DNA of 64,000 nt from Megaustenia siamemsis (lineage: Eukaryota > Mollusca > Gastropoda > Stylommatophora > Ariophantidae). Below are positions 1 to 9,839 of the stretch, piece by piece; the first letter of the stretch is position 1, and each line of letters opens with the position of its first letter. The notes under the pieces were generated by a model. That model was not told the DNA's origin, made no database searches, and saw only the letters and a list, made by a program, of their open reading frames with translations. The position numbers were made by a program, and so were the translations under genes. The DNA lies in the NCBI GenBank assembly GCA_032433765.1, contig JAVIAB010000073.1, positions 69,483,087-69,547,086 of the forward strand. The letters are read 5' to 3'.

Positions 1-168
1 TCCCAGATGAAATCAGTGAGGACCTTAAAAATATCGCCCTTTACAACGCACGGTCAAAGCAAGGAAAAGTGTATAAATGTTTAATTAAAATGCAAATCTG
101 TAGTAAAGCTAATTGTAAGGAGAAATGAAATAAAAATAGATAGAGAAAAAATATTATGGTTCACGCTT
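1..168. other. AT-rich sequence without a recognised feature
   Basis: No ORF, RNA gene or repeat is recognised here. The stretch is AT-rich and leads into the hairpin that opens the first tandem array. Confidence 0.4.
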
Positions 169-244
169 TATGTAATAAGTTGACGACACAAATTAGAGCA
201 TCGCTTAAACGTTATTCTAATTTGTGTCGCCCATTTATTACATA
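169..244. repeat. Imperfect inverted repeat at the head of the 48-bp array
   Basis: Arms 169-198 and 215-244 match at about 26 of 30 positions when one is reverse-complemented, around a 16-nt loop. The right arm is the start of the first tandem unit, so the left arm is an inverted partial copy of the unit (core TCTAATTTGTGTCG). This is the only inverted copy seen in the array. Confidence 0.75.
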
Positions 245-510
245 ATGTTTTAACAAACGTTATTCTAATTTGTGTCGTCCATTTATTACATAATGTTTTA
301 ACAAACGTTCTAATTTGTGTCGTCCATTTATTACATAATGTTTTAACAAACGTTATTCTAATTTGTGTCGGCCATTTATTACATTATGTTTTAACAAACG
401 TTCTAATTTGTGTCGGCCATTTATTACATTATGTTTTAACAAACGTTGTTCTAATTTGTGTCGTCCATTTATTACATTATGTTTTAACAAACGTTGTTCT
501 AATTTATACG
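208..510 (+). repeat. Minisatellite, unit about 48 bp
   Basis: Six to seven head-to-tail copies of a unit containing TCTAATTTGTGTCG and CATTTATTACATAATG, each ending in TTTTAACAAACG. Some units lack 3 bp (TAT), giving 45-bp variants. Short ORFs across it on both strands are repeat translation, not genes. Confidence 0.9.
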
Positions 511-884
511 TTTGTACTTCGTTCTCCTCGCTGGACACGAAAAAATGGATATGCGGGGATGGAATAACGACTCGGACGTTTGGCTATTGCTAAATCAAAG
601 AATTCAACACCAGAGGTTAGCTGAGGAAGCAACCGCTGAGATCTTTGCAGAGCCCTTCTGTAACAAGCATAAACTCTTCGCAGCTTATAGGCAACGAGAC
701 CAGACACCACCACCCCTAATATGTTGAAGATTATTTCCAGATCCTTTTGTTGCACTTCGCTGGGAACGTAGATATTTTGAGAGGGTTGGTGGGGGTGTGG
801 AGGGTGGGGGGGGGGGTTTCTGGATTCCTACAAGTGATCATATAATACTCCTGCATGGCCGCATCAACATCATGAAAGGTCCTT
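511..884. other. Spacer without a recognised gene
   Basis: Mixed-composition sequence between two arrays, with a G-run at about 806-816. ORFs of 60-80 codons lie on both strands but show no recognisable domain. Confidence 0.4.
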
Positions 885-2427
885 CAGCATGTTGTTTATC
901 TGCGCAACTTGCCGTTCATCATGTTGTTTATCTGCGCAACTTGCCGTTCATCATGTTGTTTATCTACGCAACTTGCCGTTCATCATGTTGTTTATCTGCG
1001 CAACTTGCCGTTCATCATGTTGTTTATCTGCGCAACTTGCCGTTCAGCATGTTTATCTACGCAATTTGCCGTTCAGCATGTTGTTTATCTACGCAACTTG
1101 CCGTTCATCATGTTGTTTATCTGCGCAACTTGCCGTTCATCATGTTGTTTATCTGCGCAACTTGCCGTTCAGCATGTTTATCTACGCAATTTGCCGTTCA
1201 GCATGTTGTTTATCTACGCAACTTGCCGTTCATCATGTTGTTTATCTGCGCAACTTGCCGTTCAACATGTTGTTTATCTGCGCAACTTGCCGTTCAGCAT
1301 GTTTATCTACGCAATTTGCCGTTCAGCATGTTGTTTATCTGCGCAACTTGCCGTTCAGCATGTTGTTTATCTGCGCAACTTGCCGTTCATCATGTTGTTT
1401 ATCTACGCAACTTGCCGTTCATCATGTTGTTTATCTGCGCAACTTGCCGTTCATCATGTTGTTTATCTACGCAATTTGCCGTTCAGCATGTTGTTTATCT
1501 ACGCAACTTGCCGTTCAGCATGTTGTTTATCTGCGCAACTTGCCGTTCAGCATGTTGTTTATCTGCGCAACTTGCCGTTCAGCATGTTGTTTATCTGCGC
1601 AACTTGCCGTTCAGCATGTTGTTTATCTACGCAACTTGCCGTTCAGCATGTTGTTTATCTACGCAATTTGCCGTTCAGCATGTTGTTTATCTGCGCAACT
1701 TGCCGTTCAGCATGTTGTTTATCTACGCAATTTGCCGTTCAGCATGTTGTTTATCTGCGCAACTTGCCGTTCAGCATGTTGTTTATCTGCGCAACTTGCC
1801 GTTCAGCATGTTGTTTATCTACGCAACTTGCCGTTCAACATGTTGTTTATCTGCGCAACTTGCCGTTCAGCATGTTGTTTATCTGCGCAACTTGCCGTTC
1901 AGCATGTTGTTTATCTGCGCAACTTGCCGTTCAGCATGTTGTTTATCCGCGCAACTTTCCGTTCAACATGTTTATCTGCGCAACTTGCCGTTCAACATGT
2001 TGTTTATCTGCGCAACTTGCCGTTCAGCATGTTGTTTATCTGCGCAACTTGCCGTTCAGCATGTTGTTTATCTGCGCAACTTGCCGTTCAGCATGTTTAT
2101 CTACGCAACTTGCCGTTCAGCATGTTTATCTACGCAACTTGCCGTTCAGCATGTTTATCTACGCAACTTGCCGTTCAGCATGTTTATCTGCGCAACTTGC
2201 CGTTCAGCATGTTTATCTACGCAACTTGCCGTTCAGCATGTTGTTTATCTACGCAACTTGCCGTTCAGCATGTTTATCTGCGCAACTTGCCTTTCGGCAT
2301 GTTGTTTATCTACGCAACTTGCCGTTCAACATGTTGTTTATCTGCGCAACTTGCCGTTCAGCATGTTGTTTATCTGCGCAACTTGCCGTTCAACATGTTG
2401 TTTATCTGCGCAACTTGCCATTCAGCC
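885..2427 (+). repeat. Minisatellite, unit 32 bp (29-bp variants), about 49 copies
   Basis: Unit core is TTTATCTGCGCAACTTGCC followed by GTTCAGCATGTTG. Units alternate at TCTGCG/TCTACG, AACTTG/AATTTG and TCAGC/TCATC/TCAAC, and some drop 3 bp (GTT). The unit has no stop codon in any forward frame. Because 32 is not a multiple of 3, all three forward frames stay open, giving three overlapping ORFs of 524-569 codons (797-2506, 889-2583, 909-2483). Reverse frames contain stops. Nothing suggests these are genes: the proteins have no non-repeat domain and encode the same repeat shifted in frame. Confidence 0.95.
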
Positions 2428-2708
2428 AGCCAGTCAAGGCGCTCGGTTCTCCTTTTGTTCCACGCCGAACGTGCGACCTGTAAGCTATTCAACAGCCTCG
2501 TTGTGACGTTTCTGCTCGGCCTTCCTGTCATGTCCGGGGCTTCAAAAACAAATAACTGCTCCCCGAGAAAGCCAAAGCGTTAACAATCGCCCCACCGATC
2601 ATCGTTACAACAGACGTCATTTGGAATTATCACAATGTGATAATGATTTACTTCAAAATGTTGGCAGGGATGGTGTTCTGCTTCACAAGAACATCCTTCG
2701 TGGCCAGT
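2428..2708. other. Unique spacer
   Basis: No gene recognised. It holds a short 9-bp-arm palindrome at about 2626-2644 (ATTATCACA and its complement). It ends at the 3' tail of the adjacent retrotransposon. Confidence 0.4.
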
Positions 2709-2733
2709 TATTGAGTTATTGAGTTATTTGCGG
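2709..2733 (-). repeat. NLR-1 3' terminal ATAACTCA repeat
   Basis: On the minus strand the element ends in about three copies of ATAACTCA. The stop codon of the RT/RNase H frame (2716-2718) falls inside this repeat, so there is essentially no 3' UTR. The same tail ends the copies at 17145 and 45195. Confidence 0.85.
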
Positions 2734-5418
2734 GTCATCATCATTGCACTCCGAACATGTCCATAGGTGCTCAGATCCCCTCCTCAGCAATTCCCTCAGT
2801 GTCCAGCGACTGACGACTCCAGTTCTATGTTGGTTGATAAGTCTTCTTACACGGCCACCAAGTTTCTCATTTCTGGCTGTGCCCATCTTAACTCCCATTT
2901 CCATCATCCGAAGAAGTGACGTTGATCTGTGTTTGTCGAAGTCCTGTGCTCTTCCCACATCTCGGAGTGCATTGATGACGTCCGCCCGATCCATCGGTTG
3001 CCCGTCCTCAACGACAGCGCAGCTAGCCAACCTGTCCGCTCTCTCATTTCCCCGTACTCCCGCATGTCCAGGGACATAGACAAAGGTGACCTTACGTATT
3101 TTGGATTTCTGCAACGACTCTACCCATTGCATGCGTACAAAGCCCGCCTCCACTTTTTTTATCATGCTCATCGAATCACTCAGTATACATGCGTGGATGT
3201 AATCTTGTGACTCTAACCATTTGAATGCCTTGGTCACTGCCATCACCTCCATTGTCATGCTACTCGTGGTCATGGCGTAAGCACCACTGTCTTCCTTGGC
3301 TATTCTGCCTGCCGAACGTGCTGTAAATGCCCATGCACTTTTTTCGTGTCGTCTTACAGATCCGTCTGTATAGATGACTGCATCTTTCTCATCGGTGTTA
3401 TCGCAGATGAGACCGTTGACCTCAGCATTAACCACGACTGGGTTCTGTTCCCTACTTTTCCTGTCGAGTGTGACAATACATGAGAAAGTCCCCTTGAATG
3501 ACGTAGGCACCGGTATCCACTCCTCACCAACGCTGATATTGGTAAGCCCACAGACCTGTTTGATGACATCTTCTGCTCGGCCCACCCATGATTTGCCTCT
3601 TTTTAGCCTGGTACCTTTCTCTGTGTTGAGCACGTGGTGCAATGGATGCTCTGTATCTGTACTAATCTTCAGGTATGCTCGTGCTCTCCAGATCTTGATT
3701 CTGTCATCCATGGTTGGAAAGTCAAGAAGATACCTCATTGCCACACAGGGAGTGTCCCTCGTACATCCCAGGATAATGCGCATGGCTTCATTTTCTATTT
3801 TCTCCAGCCTATCAATTTGAGTCGTACTGACAGTAAGAATGGCCAGGGCATACTCGATTGGTGCGAGGACTAATCCCTGGAACAGAAGAGTAAGTAGCCT
3901 CTGCTCGATGTTGGCAGCTGCCATGACCTTCAAGGCGGCTAATCCTTTGCGGGATTTTGTTATCACATGGTCAACGTGGTCCCGAAAACACAGGCTGCGA
4001 TCAAACTTAACTCCGAGGTATGTCATCAACTTGTCCCTGGTCACCTCATCAGCTCCCATTCGTACTACCGGTGTGGTCGTATTAACGATATGATTGTTAA
4101 GGGAGAACCATGAAACTGATGCTTTATTAGGATTAACCAAGGCACCTGAAACCCCACACCAGGAAGAAATGCGATCGAGTTCGTCTTGCATTGTGGAGGC
4201 GATTCCCCGTCTGTCTCTTCCCTGTCGATATACCAGAATATCATCAGCAAAAGTCATAGTTCTTCCCCTCCCATCCAGCTGTTGGGCCGTGATCGTTATT
4301 GTGTACACATTAAATAGAACTGGTGACAATGGTGAGCCTTGTGGCAGCCCAGGACAAATGGATGATGGCTCGGAAGACCAACTTCCACATCTGAGTATCA
4401 CCTTCCTCTGAAACAGTGCCGCGGCGACCCATCTTATGAGGAAGGGGTTCACCGCCAGTTTGAGAAGCATATGCATGAGATATTCAAATGGTACCCTGTT
4501 GTATGCATCCTCCAGATCTATAGCAGCAGCACATGTCTCCTCTCGTCTGTGGAAGCCTTCGAAGACGTCATAGGCAAATACTGCCGCATTGAGCCATGTC
4601 TCTTTGTTATATCTATAACCTCCGAGTGTGGATGGGAATACGCGTTTCTGTTCAAGGCGACACGTGAGGACACGGGCAACTATTTTCTCCAGCAGCTTGC
4701 CCGCAGTATTCTGCATTGTGATGATTCTGTAGGCACTGATCTGAGAATGGTCCTTGTTTGGCTTCGGTAGCGGTAGTAAGTAGCTGTGTAGCCACTCCTC
4801 CTTAATCTGGCCACTCCGAATACTGGCATTAAACTCATTGGCCAGTGTTGTCAAGTCGTCATCAGCTAAATCGCCTATGTCATCATACCGAACACCATCT
4901 GGACCAGGAGCAGTGTTGTGTGACCTTTTAAGTGTCGCGCGAATGGTATCGGTTGTGATTGTGAGATCTTCTTCCAGCCCTACATCCTCACACAAATTTG
5001 ACAAAGATCCCCGTATCCTCATTCTTACAGCCTCATTTCTTTGGTCCGTCTGCTCAATGTAGCGGGCAAGCAGGGCCTTCCCTTTGCTCTCATCAGATTT
5101 GTGTCATATCTGGTCGGTGCTCTGAAAGTCTGGTATACCTCTGTGTCGTGGTGTGCCATTCATGCACAGATGAAGGCGCCAGAATGTGGCTAGCGATTTT
5201 TCTGAGCACACTTTTTTACAGAAGTCATCCCATTTGGCATCCTTAGCCTGCTTAGCGCATAGTTTAAAGTGCATCATTTTTTGGTCGACCTCTACTTTCA
5301 GACGCTTCAAGAGCTCAGGTTGTGTTCTACCATACCTTCTGGCTTTCTGCCATGTCTTGACCGTTTGTCTCTTGCTCCGTCCTCGACATCTACGTTCCAC
5401 CAGGGTGGCTGCGTCCAT
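2716..5418 (-). pseudogene. Reverse transcriptase and RNase H of NLR-1 (one in-frame stop)
   Basis: One reading frame from 5418 to 2716, interrupted by TGA at 5104-5106. The lower part is an open frame of 768 codons from Met at 5022. In that numbering the RT shows the first catalytic Asp region AAIDLEDAYNRV (about 166-177), GLPQGSPLSPVLF (225-237) and the active-site FADD (258-261, nt 4240-4251). The RNase H follows with its four acidic residues in place: YTDGS (D553), TMEVMA (E592), LSDSMSM (D616) and GNERADRLA (D663). It ends in a short WTCSEC motif and ITQ, then stop. This enzyme would copy the element's RNA at the target site and degrade the template. The Met at 5022 is not the natural start: the frame is open further upstream, past the TGA, and joins the endonuclease after a frameshift. 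Confidence 0.88.
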
Positions 5419-6263
5419 CTCTCCTGCCTCCTACGAGGGGCGCTCTGTTTCCTATGTCTGATTTTACTAATGACGTCCTGGTCTGTTTTCTCGTAGTTGA
5501 ATGTGTGGAGCTTTCTTCTCTGGCGTTTATTTCCGCTTTTCTCAATTAGGAGGACACATGGATAGTGATCACTTCCGTGGAACCCCAGTGCACTCCACCT
5601 GCAAACCGGTGCGAAGGTGGAAGACACCAGTGCCAGGTCTATGACACTATCAGAGTCCCCTGTTCGAGTGGCCATTCTTGTTGCCCTTCCATCATTCAAG
5701 CACACTAAATCGGCCGATACCAGTGCGTTCTCTAGGTCTTCTCCCTGCTTGTTGGTTATGACGTTGCCCCACTGGTCTCCTCTAGCATTAAAGTTTCCGC
5801 AGAAAATGACATTCTCTTCATCGAACTCGAAGAGATTCTGCCATTGTTGTGTGTTCACCTGCCCATTACAAGCATACACATTAACAATCACGAAATGAAC
5901 TGGGGTCTGCACCCTAACCGCATGTACCTGCAATTCTGCATTGTTCCACGCAGACATATCAACCTCGGCTGCCACCATATTGTTGCGCACAAGGATGGCC
6001 TGCCCAAGGTGTCGTCTATTGTAAAAACAATGAAAGACAGGAGTACTTACTGTCCTGTCACCAAGAAGAGTTTCTTGCAAAACCATTATATCGGCGCCGC
6101 ACAGTAGCTTATCAAGAATGGGCCGTCGTTGATTAATGGACCCACAATTCCAATAAGTAACGCGCACATACTTTAGGCCTAGCCTCTCACACTTTGATAG
6201 TTTAGTGCCACCCCTCTTGCCCCGTCGTGTTTTCCTTCTTCGATGATGTAGTTTGGGCTGCAT
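5307..6263 (-). pseudogene. APE-type endonuclease of NLR-1 (frameshifted from RT)
   Basis: A 318-codon frame. It opens with a basic stretch (residues 5-23) and then an exonuclease-endonuclease-phosphatase fold: YWNCGSINQRR (N39), VLQET (E64), VIVNVYACNG (about 125-134), CGNFNARGDQWGN (155-167), DSVIDLALVS (205-214) and HGSDHYPC (229-236). Such domains nick the target DNA for target-primed reverse transcription. The usual GDFNA motif reads GNFNA, replacing a catalytic aspartate with asparagine, which suggests an inactive enzyme. The frame runs on to a conserved PPWWN motif (287-290) and is then lost; the continuation lies in another frame near 5350-5400. An in-frame stop lies about 15 codons upstream of Met 6263. 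Confidence 0.85.
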
Positions 6264-6823
6264 CTGAAAACTTACACTTCTTACCGTCGTCTTTAAAGAT
6301 GAACGTCACTGAACGTTGTTGCTTTGGATGGCCTAGACTCACGTGGCCATTGTCGCGCCAATGTCCAACACCATCATACCCGCATCTTATATATCAAGAT
6401 GAAGCGAGGGTATTGTCGCCTTCATGAAAAAAAAACTTTTTTGTAACCTTCGCGCTGCATGCGGCCAGGCCGGTGACAACGGCACTGTGGTACATTGCCT
6501 TGATGAATACCTTTCCATCGATAATTGGTGTAGTCTTCGGAAGGTTTGCTATTTCATATAAAAATGGTCTTCAATATAGGGTTATGTGGGGACTGCTTCG
6601 CTTGTCGATTGTTGGTCATTTGTTCAGTAAATTGTTCTGCTGAGACAAGAGCAACTGCAGTGTTTCGCTTGTGGTACAGCAATACATATACTGTAACCAG
6701 ATCTCCCTTTAATATGTAGAGAGGAAATGTGGAGGCACAGTCTGCCTCTCCACTATCATTTGTGGTAGTTGTGTCTTGGCTTTCTTCATGTTTCACATTT
6801 TCTGACTCATGTGAAATAGACAA
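6190..6823 (-). pseudogene. Gag-like ORF1 remnant of NLR-1
   Basis: The minus strand from Met at 6823 codes an 89-codon frame containing DLVTVYVLLYHKRNTAVALV. After a frameshift near 6560 a second open stretch follows (EIANLPKTTPIIDGKVF and on), and after a stop near 6392 a third, containing CGYDGVGHW and NGHVSLGHP, which may be a degraded CCHC knuckle. It ends at a stop near 6190. It sits directly upstream of the endonuclease on the same strand, where ORF1 of a two-ORF non-LTR element is expected. The assignment to gag is inference from position and style; no motif is intact. Confidence 0.5.
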
Positions 6824-7116
6824 ATAATAATAAATGAATATTATTATTGAGGGAAATTACCAAGGCCATGAAAAGATGGAATTTATTTATTTCATTCTTC
6901 GTTTATTATAATTTGTCTCTAGCCTAAACCACTGGAAACTACTATTCGGGTTCTTTCGTCCTATAAATGTTTGTATGTAACGCAAGTATTCAGCCCAACG
7001 GGAAATACTAGTCTTATATAGGAAAAATACAGATATACAATTTATTCCCGAGTTGTGAACGTTACTTTATCAGTCATGAGAACGCCTGCGTGAAAGACAT
7101 CGCCAATGATAGCTAC

Positions 7117-7212
7117 TGTTTTAGATAGCCTAGTTGGCCGTTTGCTCTAGCGTTTGGTTCTTGTGGCAAGGCGCTGTGACGAGGAGTACGGGTTGGGGTT
7201 CGATCCTGCTTC
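7117..7212 (+). mobile_element. tRNA-like SINE head
   Basis: TAGCCTAGTTGGC at about 7121 fits a pol III A box, and GGTTCGATCC at about 7196-7206 fits a B box, at roughly tRNA spacing plus an insertion. The 3' side shows no acceptor-stem pairing with the 5' side, so I call it a tRNA-derived SINE head and not a tRNA gene. Its 3' body is not defined. Confidence 0.5.
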
Positions 7213-7233
7213 GGGCCATCTATTGTTCTTTGA

Positions 7234-7595
7234 TTATTTTTGTTGTTGATCATTTGTGACTTTTCCCGAGTGCTGTAAACATATAAACAGATTTCTTCCT
7301 ATGAAATGATTAGCTGAATTATGTGCAGCAGGTTCAGTCTCCATCAACGCTGCCGTAGTATTGCGCAGTGTAGCCACATGTAGTGCTTTCTGAGCTGCCG
7401 CCCCAGCTTTTCCCGTAGAAACTTTTTTGGGGTCTTTAACAACCCTCCTCTTGGTCGCCACAGCTGTTGCTTGGGTTGTCTCCTCATTTGTGGTCCACCC
7501 ACGCCTCCTAGGAGGTCATTGTTAGCACGTGTTATATGTGGGACTTTGCGATGTTCAACTTTGGTGACATTAGTGGTGAGCGCTGCTGAGTACAT
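7234..7595 (-). pseudogene. Lys/Ala-rich ORF remnant in the virus-like block
   Basis: Two overlapping minus-strand frames (7595-7344 and 7461-7234). The second carries ATKRRVVKDPKKVSTGKAG followed by an Ala-rich stretch, a basic composition that looks coding. The first reads MYSAALTTNVTKVEHRK at its start. The frames probably belong to one gene broken by a shift near 7440. No function is recognised; a basic DNA- or capsid-associated protein is only a guess from composition. Confidence 0.3.
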
Positions 7596-7620
7596 CGCAA
7601 AGTATTGTCGACATTAGTCA

Positions 7621-8205
7621 AACGCCTCGGTATCACTGCAAACGAATTAAAATCCGTAATTATTCAACCGCCCGTGCCAGTGGAATCATCCGAATTAACA
7701 TCCCATCTCTTAGGAGTATCCAAACAAAGAAAGGCAGCTGCAGACTCCATCATAGTAGCTACAGCACACGTCAAATGACATAAGGCCAAGCGGCACCGGA
7801 AGTGAACTCAGGTGAACTGTCTTTCATTATACGATATCATCATTCATCGTAAGCGATCCAAATATCGGCAACGCTCGTGCTGAAGTCGGATGTGTTGGGC
7901 CGAAAGGCGCAAATAGTACAGGAAACCACAACACAACGCAGACACACCCACTTAACGTCCTTTTAAGGGCGGATGATGAAGAGGAATTTTACAGTCTATG
8001 AATACTCTATAATACTTTACTCATCGGGCGAACGCAAGCAAGCATCGAAACACTTTCCGGATGAAAAGCAGAGCTCACGGTGTGCACAGAGCACTAAACC
8101 CAATAGCTCCGGTTATAAGCTCCTACTACAATATGAGGAAACTGCAACAAGGAACACTTTTCGGACTGAGCCTCAATGATTCCTGCCACATATCCACCAC
8201 ATTTA
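7621..8205 (-). repeat. Dispersed repeat R1, copy 1 (SINE-interrupted)
   Basis: This segment, reverse-complemented, aligns with 39905-40288. Shared blocks include AAAAGTGTTCCTTGTTGCAG, GCTCTGTGCACACCGTGAGCT, GATGAATGATGATATCGTAT and TTTGCAGTGATACCG. In copy 1 the alignment is broken by about 180 bp (7853-8036) holding SINE-D; copy 2 is continuous at that point. R1 lies inside the virus-like block in the same orientation and may be part of it. Confidence 0.8.
7853..8036 (-). mobile_element. SINE-D insertion in R1
   Basis: On the minus strand it runs from CGTTCGCCCGATG through CGTTAAGTGGG, GCGTTGTGTTGTGGTTT and GCGCCTTTCGGCC to CATCCGACTTCAG. The same order of motifs is seen at 45437-45590 and 62309-62440. 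The second R1 copy lacks it. The flanks (GATGCTTGCTT on one side, GATCGCTT on the other) look like a diverged target duplication. Confidence 0.7.
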
Positions 8206-8240
8206 CTGCAATTGCCCATATCTGTGGTATAATTCATATG

Positions 8241-8490
8241 TAATGTAAATAAGATTTGTGGGACATGTTAAAAGACACAACTGTCTACTAAAAGTAATCT
8301 TGGAAGGGAAAATACAAAGTAAAAGGCAGAGGCAGACCAAGAGTAGCATTAACGAGTAACATCAACAGATGGACAAGTCAACTTATGACAACCGGCACTA
8401 TCAATGCAAGAGACAGAAAGGAATGGCCCTACATGGTAGCCAAACTTCGATGCGGAGACGGCACTCAACGATGATGATGCTGAATTCACA
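8241..8490 (+). mobile_element. NLR-A 3' fragment
   Basis: Aligns with 21610-21857: GGGACATGTTAAAAGACACAA, CTACTAAAAGTAAT, GGCAGAGGCAGACCAAGA and ACATCAACAGATGGACAAGTCA, ending CGGAGACGGCACTC and a GATGATGATG tail. It codes the C-terminal end of a non-LTR polyprotein in broken frames. 5' truncated. Confidence 0.75.
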
Positions 8491-8589
8491 TATGACAGCT
8501 TATGCTGAACTAACGGGTCAATTTCCGCAGGCAGCGACAGCTCGCTATCAATGGGCAAGAGCAAGATCGCTGTCATTGTATACAACCGT

Positions 8590-8640
8590 CATCATCATGT
8601 GCCATACCGGTTGGCGTCGGCGATCATGTCCTTCCACAAT
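8590..8640 (-). mobile_element. NLR-B 3'-end fragment
   Basis: TCATCATCATGTGCCATACC and GATCATGTCCTTCCACAA are the complement of the NLR-B terminus seen at 13510-13545. Only about 50 bp remain, abutting the truncated small ORF at 8650. Confidence 0.5.
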
Positions 8641-8649
8641 TTTCTATCT

Positions 8650-8800
8650 ACAGTGCATCAAATTAATATATATAACCGGTACTTCAGCCATTCCCAAAGT
8701 TGTTGTCATCGCGGTTACTAATCTCACTTCGTTTCTCGCGTAAAGCTGGTCAATCTCTTCATCGGTCATGCCTTCTATCTGTTCCATTGTCAGGGTTCGG

Positions 8801-8856
<56 letters not shown>

Positions 8857-8986
8857 CCGGCGCGAACTCCTACAACCAGAGCAGCTAGTCTTTCTCGCTT
8901 CAGGTCATTCGCAGGTACGACAGCTGCAGTTTCTGCATTCGTTTGGTCCAATAACTGATCGAGTAATTCGTCACACATTGTTCATC
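8650..8986 (-). pseudogene. Small ORF remnant split by a TA microsatellite
   Basis: The minus strand codes two convincing open segments. The upstream one starts MCDELLDQLLDQTNAET near 8980 and runs to GVRAGQ near 8856. The downstream one includes MEQIEGMTDEEIDQLYARNE (from about 8788) and ends near 8650 at a retrotransposon fragment. They are separated by about 50 bp of TA repeat (8803-8853). Acidic N-terminus, helical character and position beside the ATPase suggest one small conserved gene of the virus-like element, interrupted by microsatellite growth and truncated at its 3' end. Function unknown. Confidence 0.45.
8803..8853. repeat. TA microsatellite, about 25 repeats
   Basis: Uninterrupted TA dinucleotides between two coding-looking segments. 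Confidence 0.98.
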
Positions 8987-9348
8987 TTTTTAGTCTAACA
9001 TAAAGTGTGCATAGACGACCGTACTCAAGTACTACCCACAGAAGCTTGCACAGGAAACACACGTTGGCAATGGTTGACAGACAATGACCACAAAATATTG
9101 CGAAGCTATATGCTTCCCACGTGCTTTTGGAAACTTAAGCAACAGGTTGATAGTCTTTAGTATGGTAGCGTTTATATCTGGCTACCAAAGCTGTATAAGC
9201 TATCCCCCCATTGGCTGCTCACTCCATGCTCTTCTACCAAATATATCAAACTTCCAGTCGAAGTTCTGTTTAGCATAGCAGCAATTATTTCAATTGCCAT
9301 AAAGAGCACGTCAGTTAAATCCATCAACTGTTGAGCTAGAAAGTTCAG
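8987..9348. other. Spacer in the virus-like block, possible promoter motifs
   Basis: Minus strand shows AGCCAATGGGGGG near 9210 and GATATAAACG near 9170, spaced like a CCAAT box and TATA box, upstream of the small ORF at 8986. This is weak motif evidence only. No intact gene. Confidence 0.2.
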
Positions 9349-9578
9349 TTAGTGCGCAAGGACGCGGTCTACTTCTTCAGCATATGCTTTTTGAACCGGT
9401 ATATCCTCCCATATAATCGCTGACCAGGCGTCTCTTAACTCGGAAAAGGGTGCAGCAAGTCCCCAATCCTCCATCGGGTCCCGATAACCCGTCGCAGATG
9501 TTCCAGATTAGTACGTCCCCTTTCGTCTAATATAAAAAGTACACATGGCTGCCACATGGTAAACAGGTGTTGAGGCAT
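9349..9578 (-). pseudogene. ORF remnant of the virus-like block
   Basis: Minus-strand reading begins MPQHLFTMWQPC at 9578 and continues VLFILDERGRTNLEHLRRVI. A 1-nt shift near 9485 is needed before DPMEDWGLAAPFSELRDAW and ...YAEEVDRVLAH, ending at a stop (9349-9351). Composition and clean termination argue for a once-functional gene. It lies between the ATPase and the small ORF, on the same strand. I do not recognise a domain. Confidence 0.4.
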
Positions 9579-9839
9579 TTCGCACATTTCAAACAAGCAC
9601 GCCAAATGTGCAAAATACCTCCAATATAAAACACAGGTCCAGGCTTTTTATATACATATAGTGTAGGACACGTGCGACAATGGATCAAAGAACAAGGTAT
9701 TACAACCCCCTCCAAAGCTCCTTCAAAAATATTCACTTCATCCAGGCTCGATTCTGCCTCATCCAGACGTGCGGAAACGCTGCATTCAAGTTGTTTCTGA
9801 ATAAATACAGGAAGCTGGTCCTGCGGTAACCTGGATGAC

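Larger units (their letters stand above)
2709..6830 (-). mobile_element. NLR-1: APE/RT/RNase H non-LTR retrotransposon, nearly complete but broken
   Basis: Read on the minus strand, the order is a gag-like remnant (6823-6190), an APE-type endonuclease, a reverse transcriptase and an RNase H, then a short 3' tail of ATAACTCA repeats (2709-2733). APE plus RT plus RNase H is the arrangement of I-like/ingi-like non-LTR elements; the exact clade is not settled from sequence alone. At least one frameshift (about 5350-5400) and one in-frame TGA (5104-5106) break the second reading frame, and the gag part is worse. The copy at 16108-17145 differs from this one at only about 8 of 343 aligned residues, so the family was active fairly recently. 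The 5' end is set where the gag-like frame is lost, near 6830. I found no convincing TSD for this copy. Confidence 0.85.

Noticed and set aside
797..2583. Three overlapping plus-strand ORFs of 524-569 codons
   Set aside because: They are frame-shifted readings of one stop-free 32-bp repeat and have no non-repeat domain.
2626..2644. ATTATCACA palindrome
   Set aside because: Nine-bp arms in AT-rich sequence are expected by chance in 64 kb.
6335..6350. 8-bp match CGTGGCCA as a TSD for the long NLR-1 copy
   Set aside because: Too short, and it lies inside the gag-like remnant, not at the element's 5' edge.
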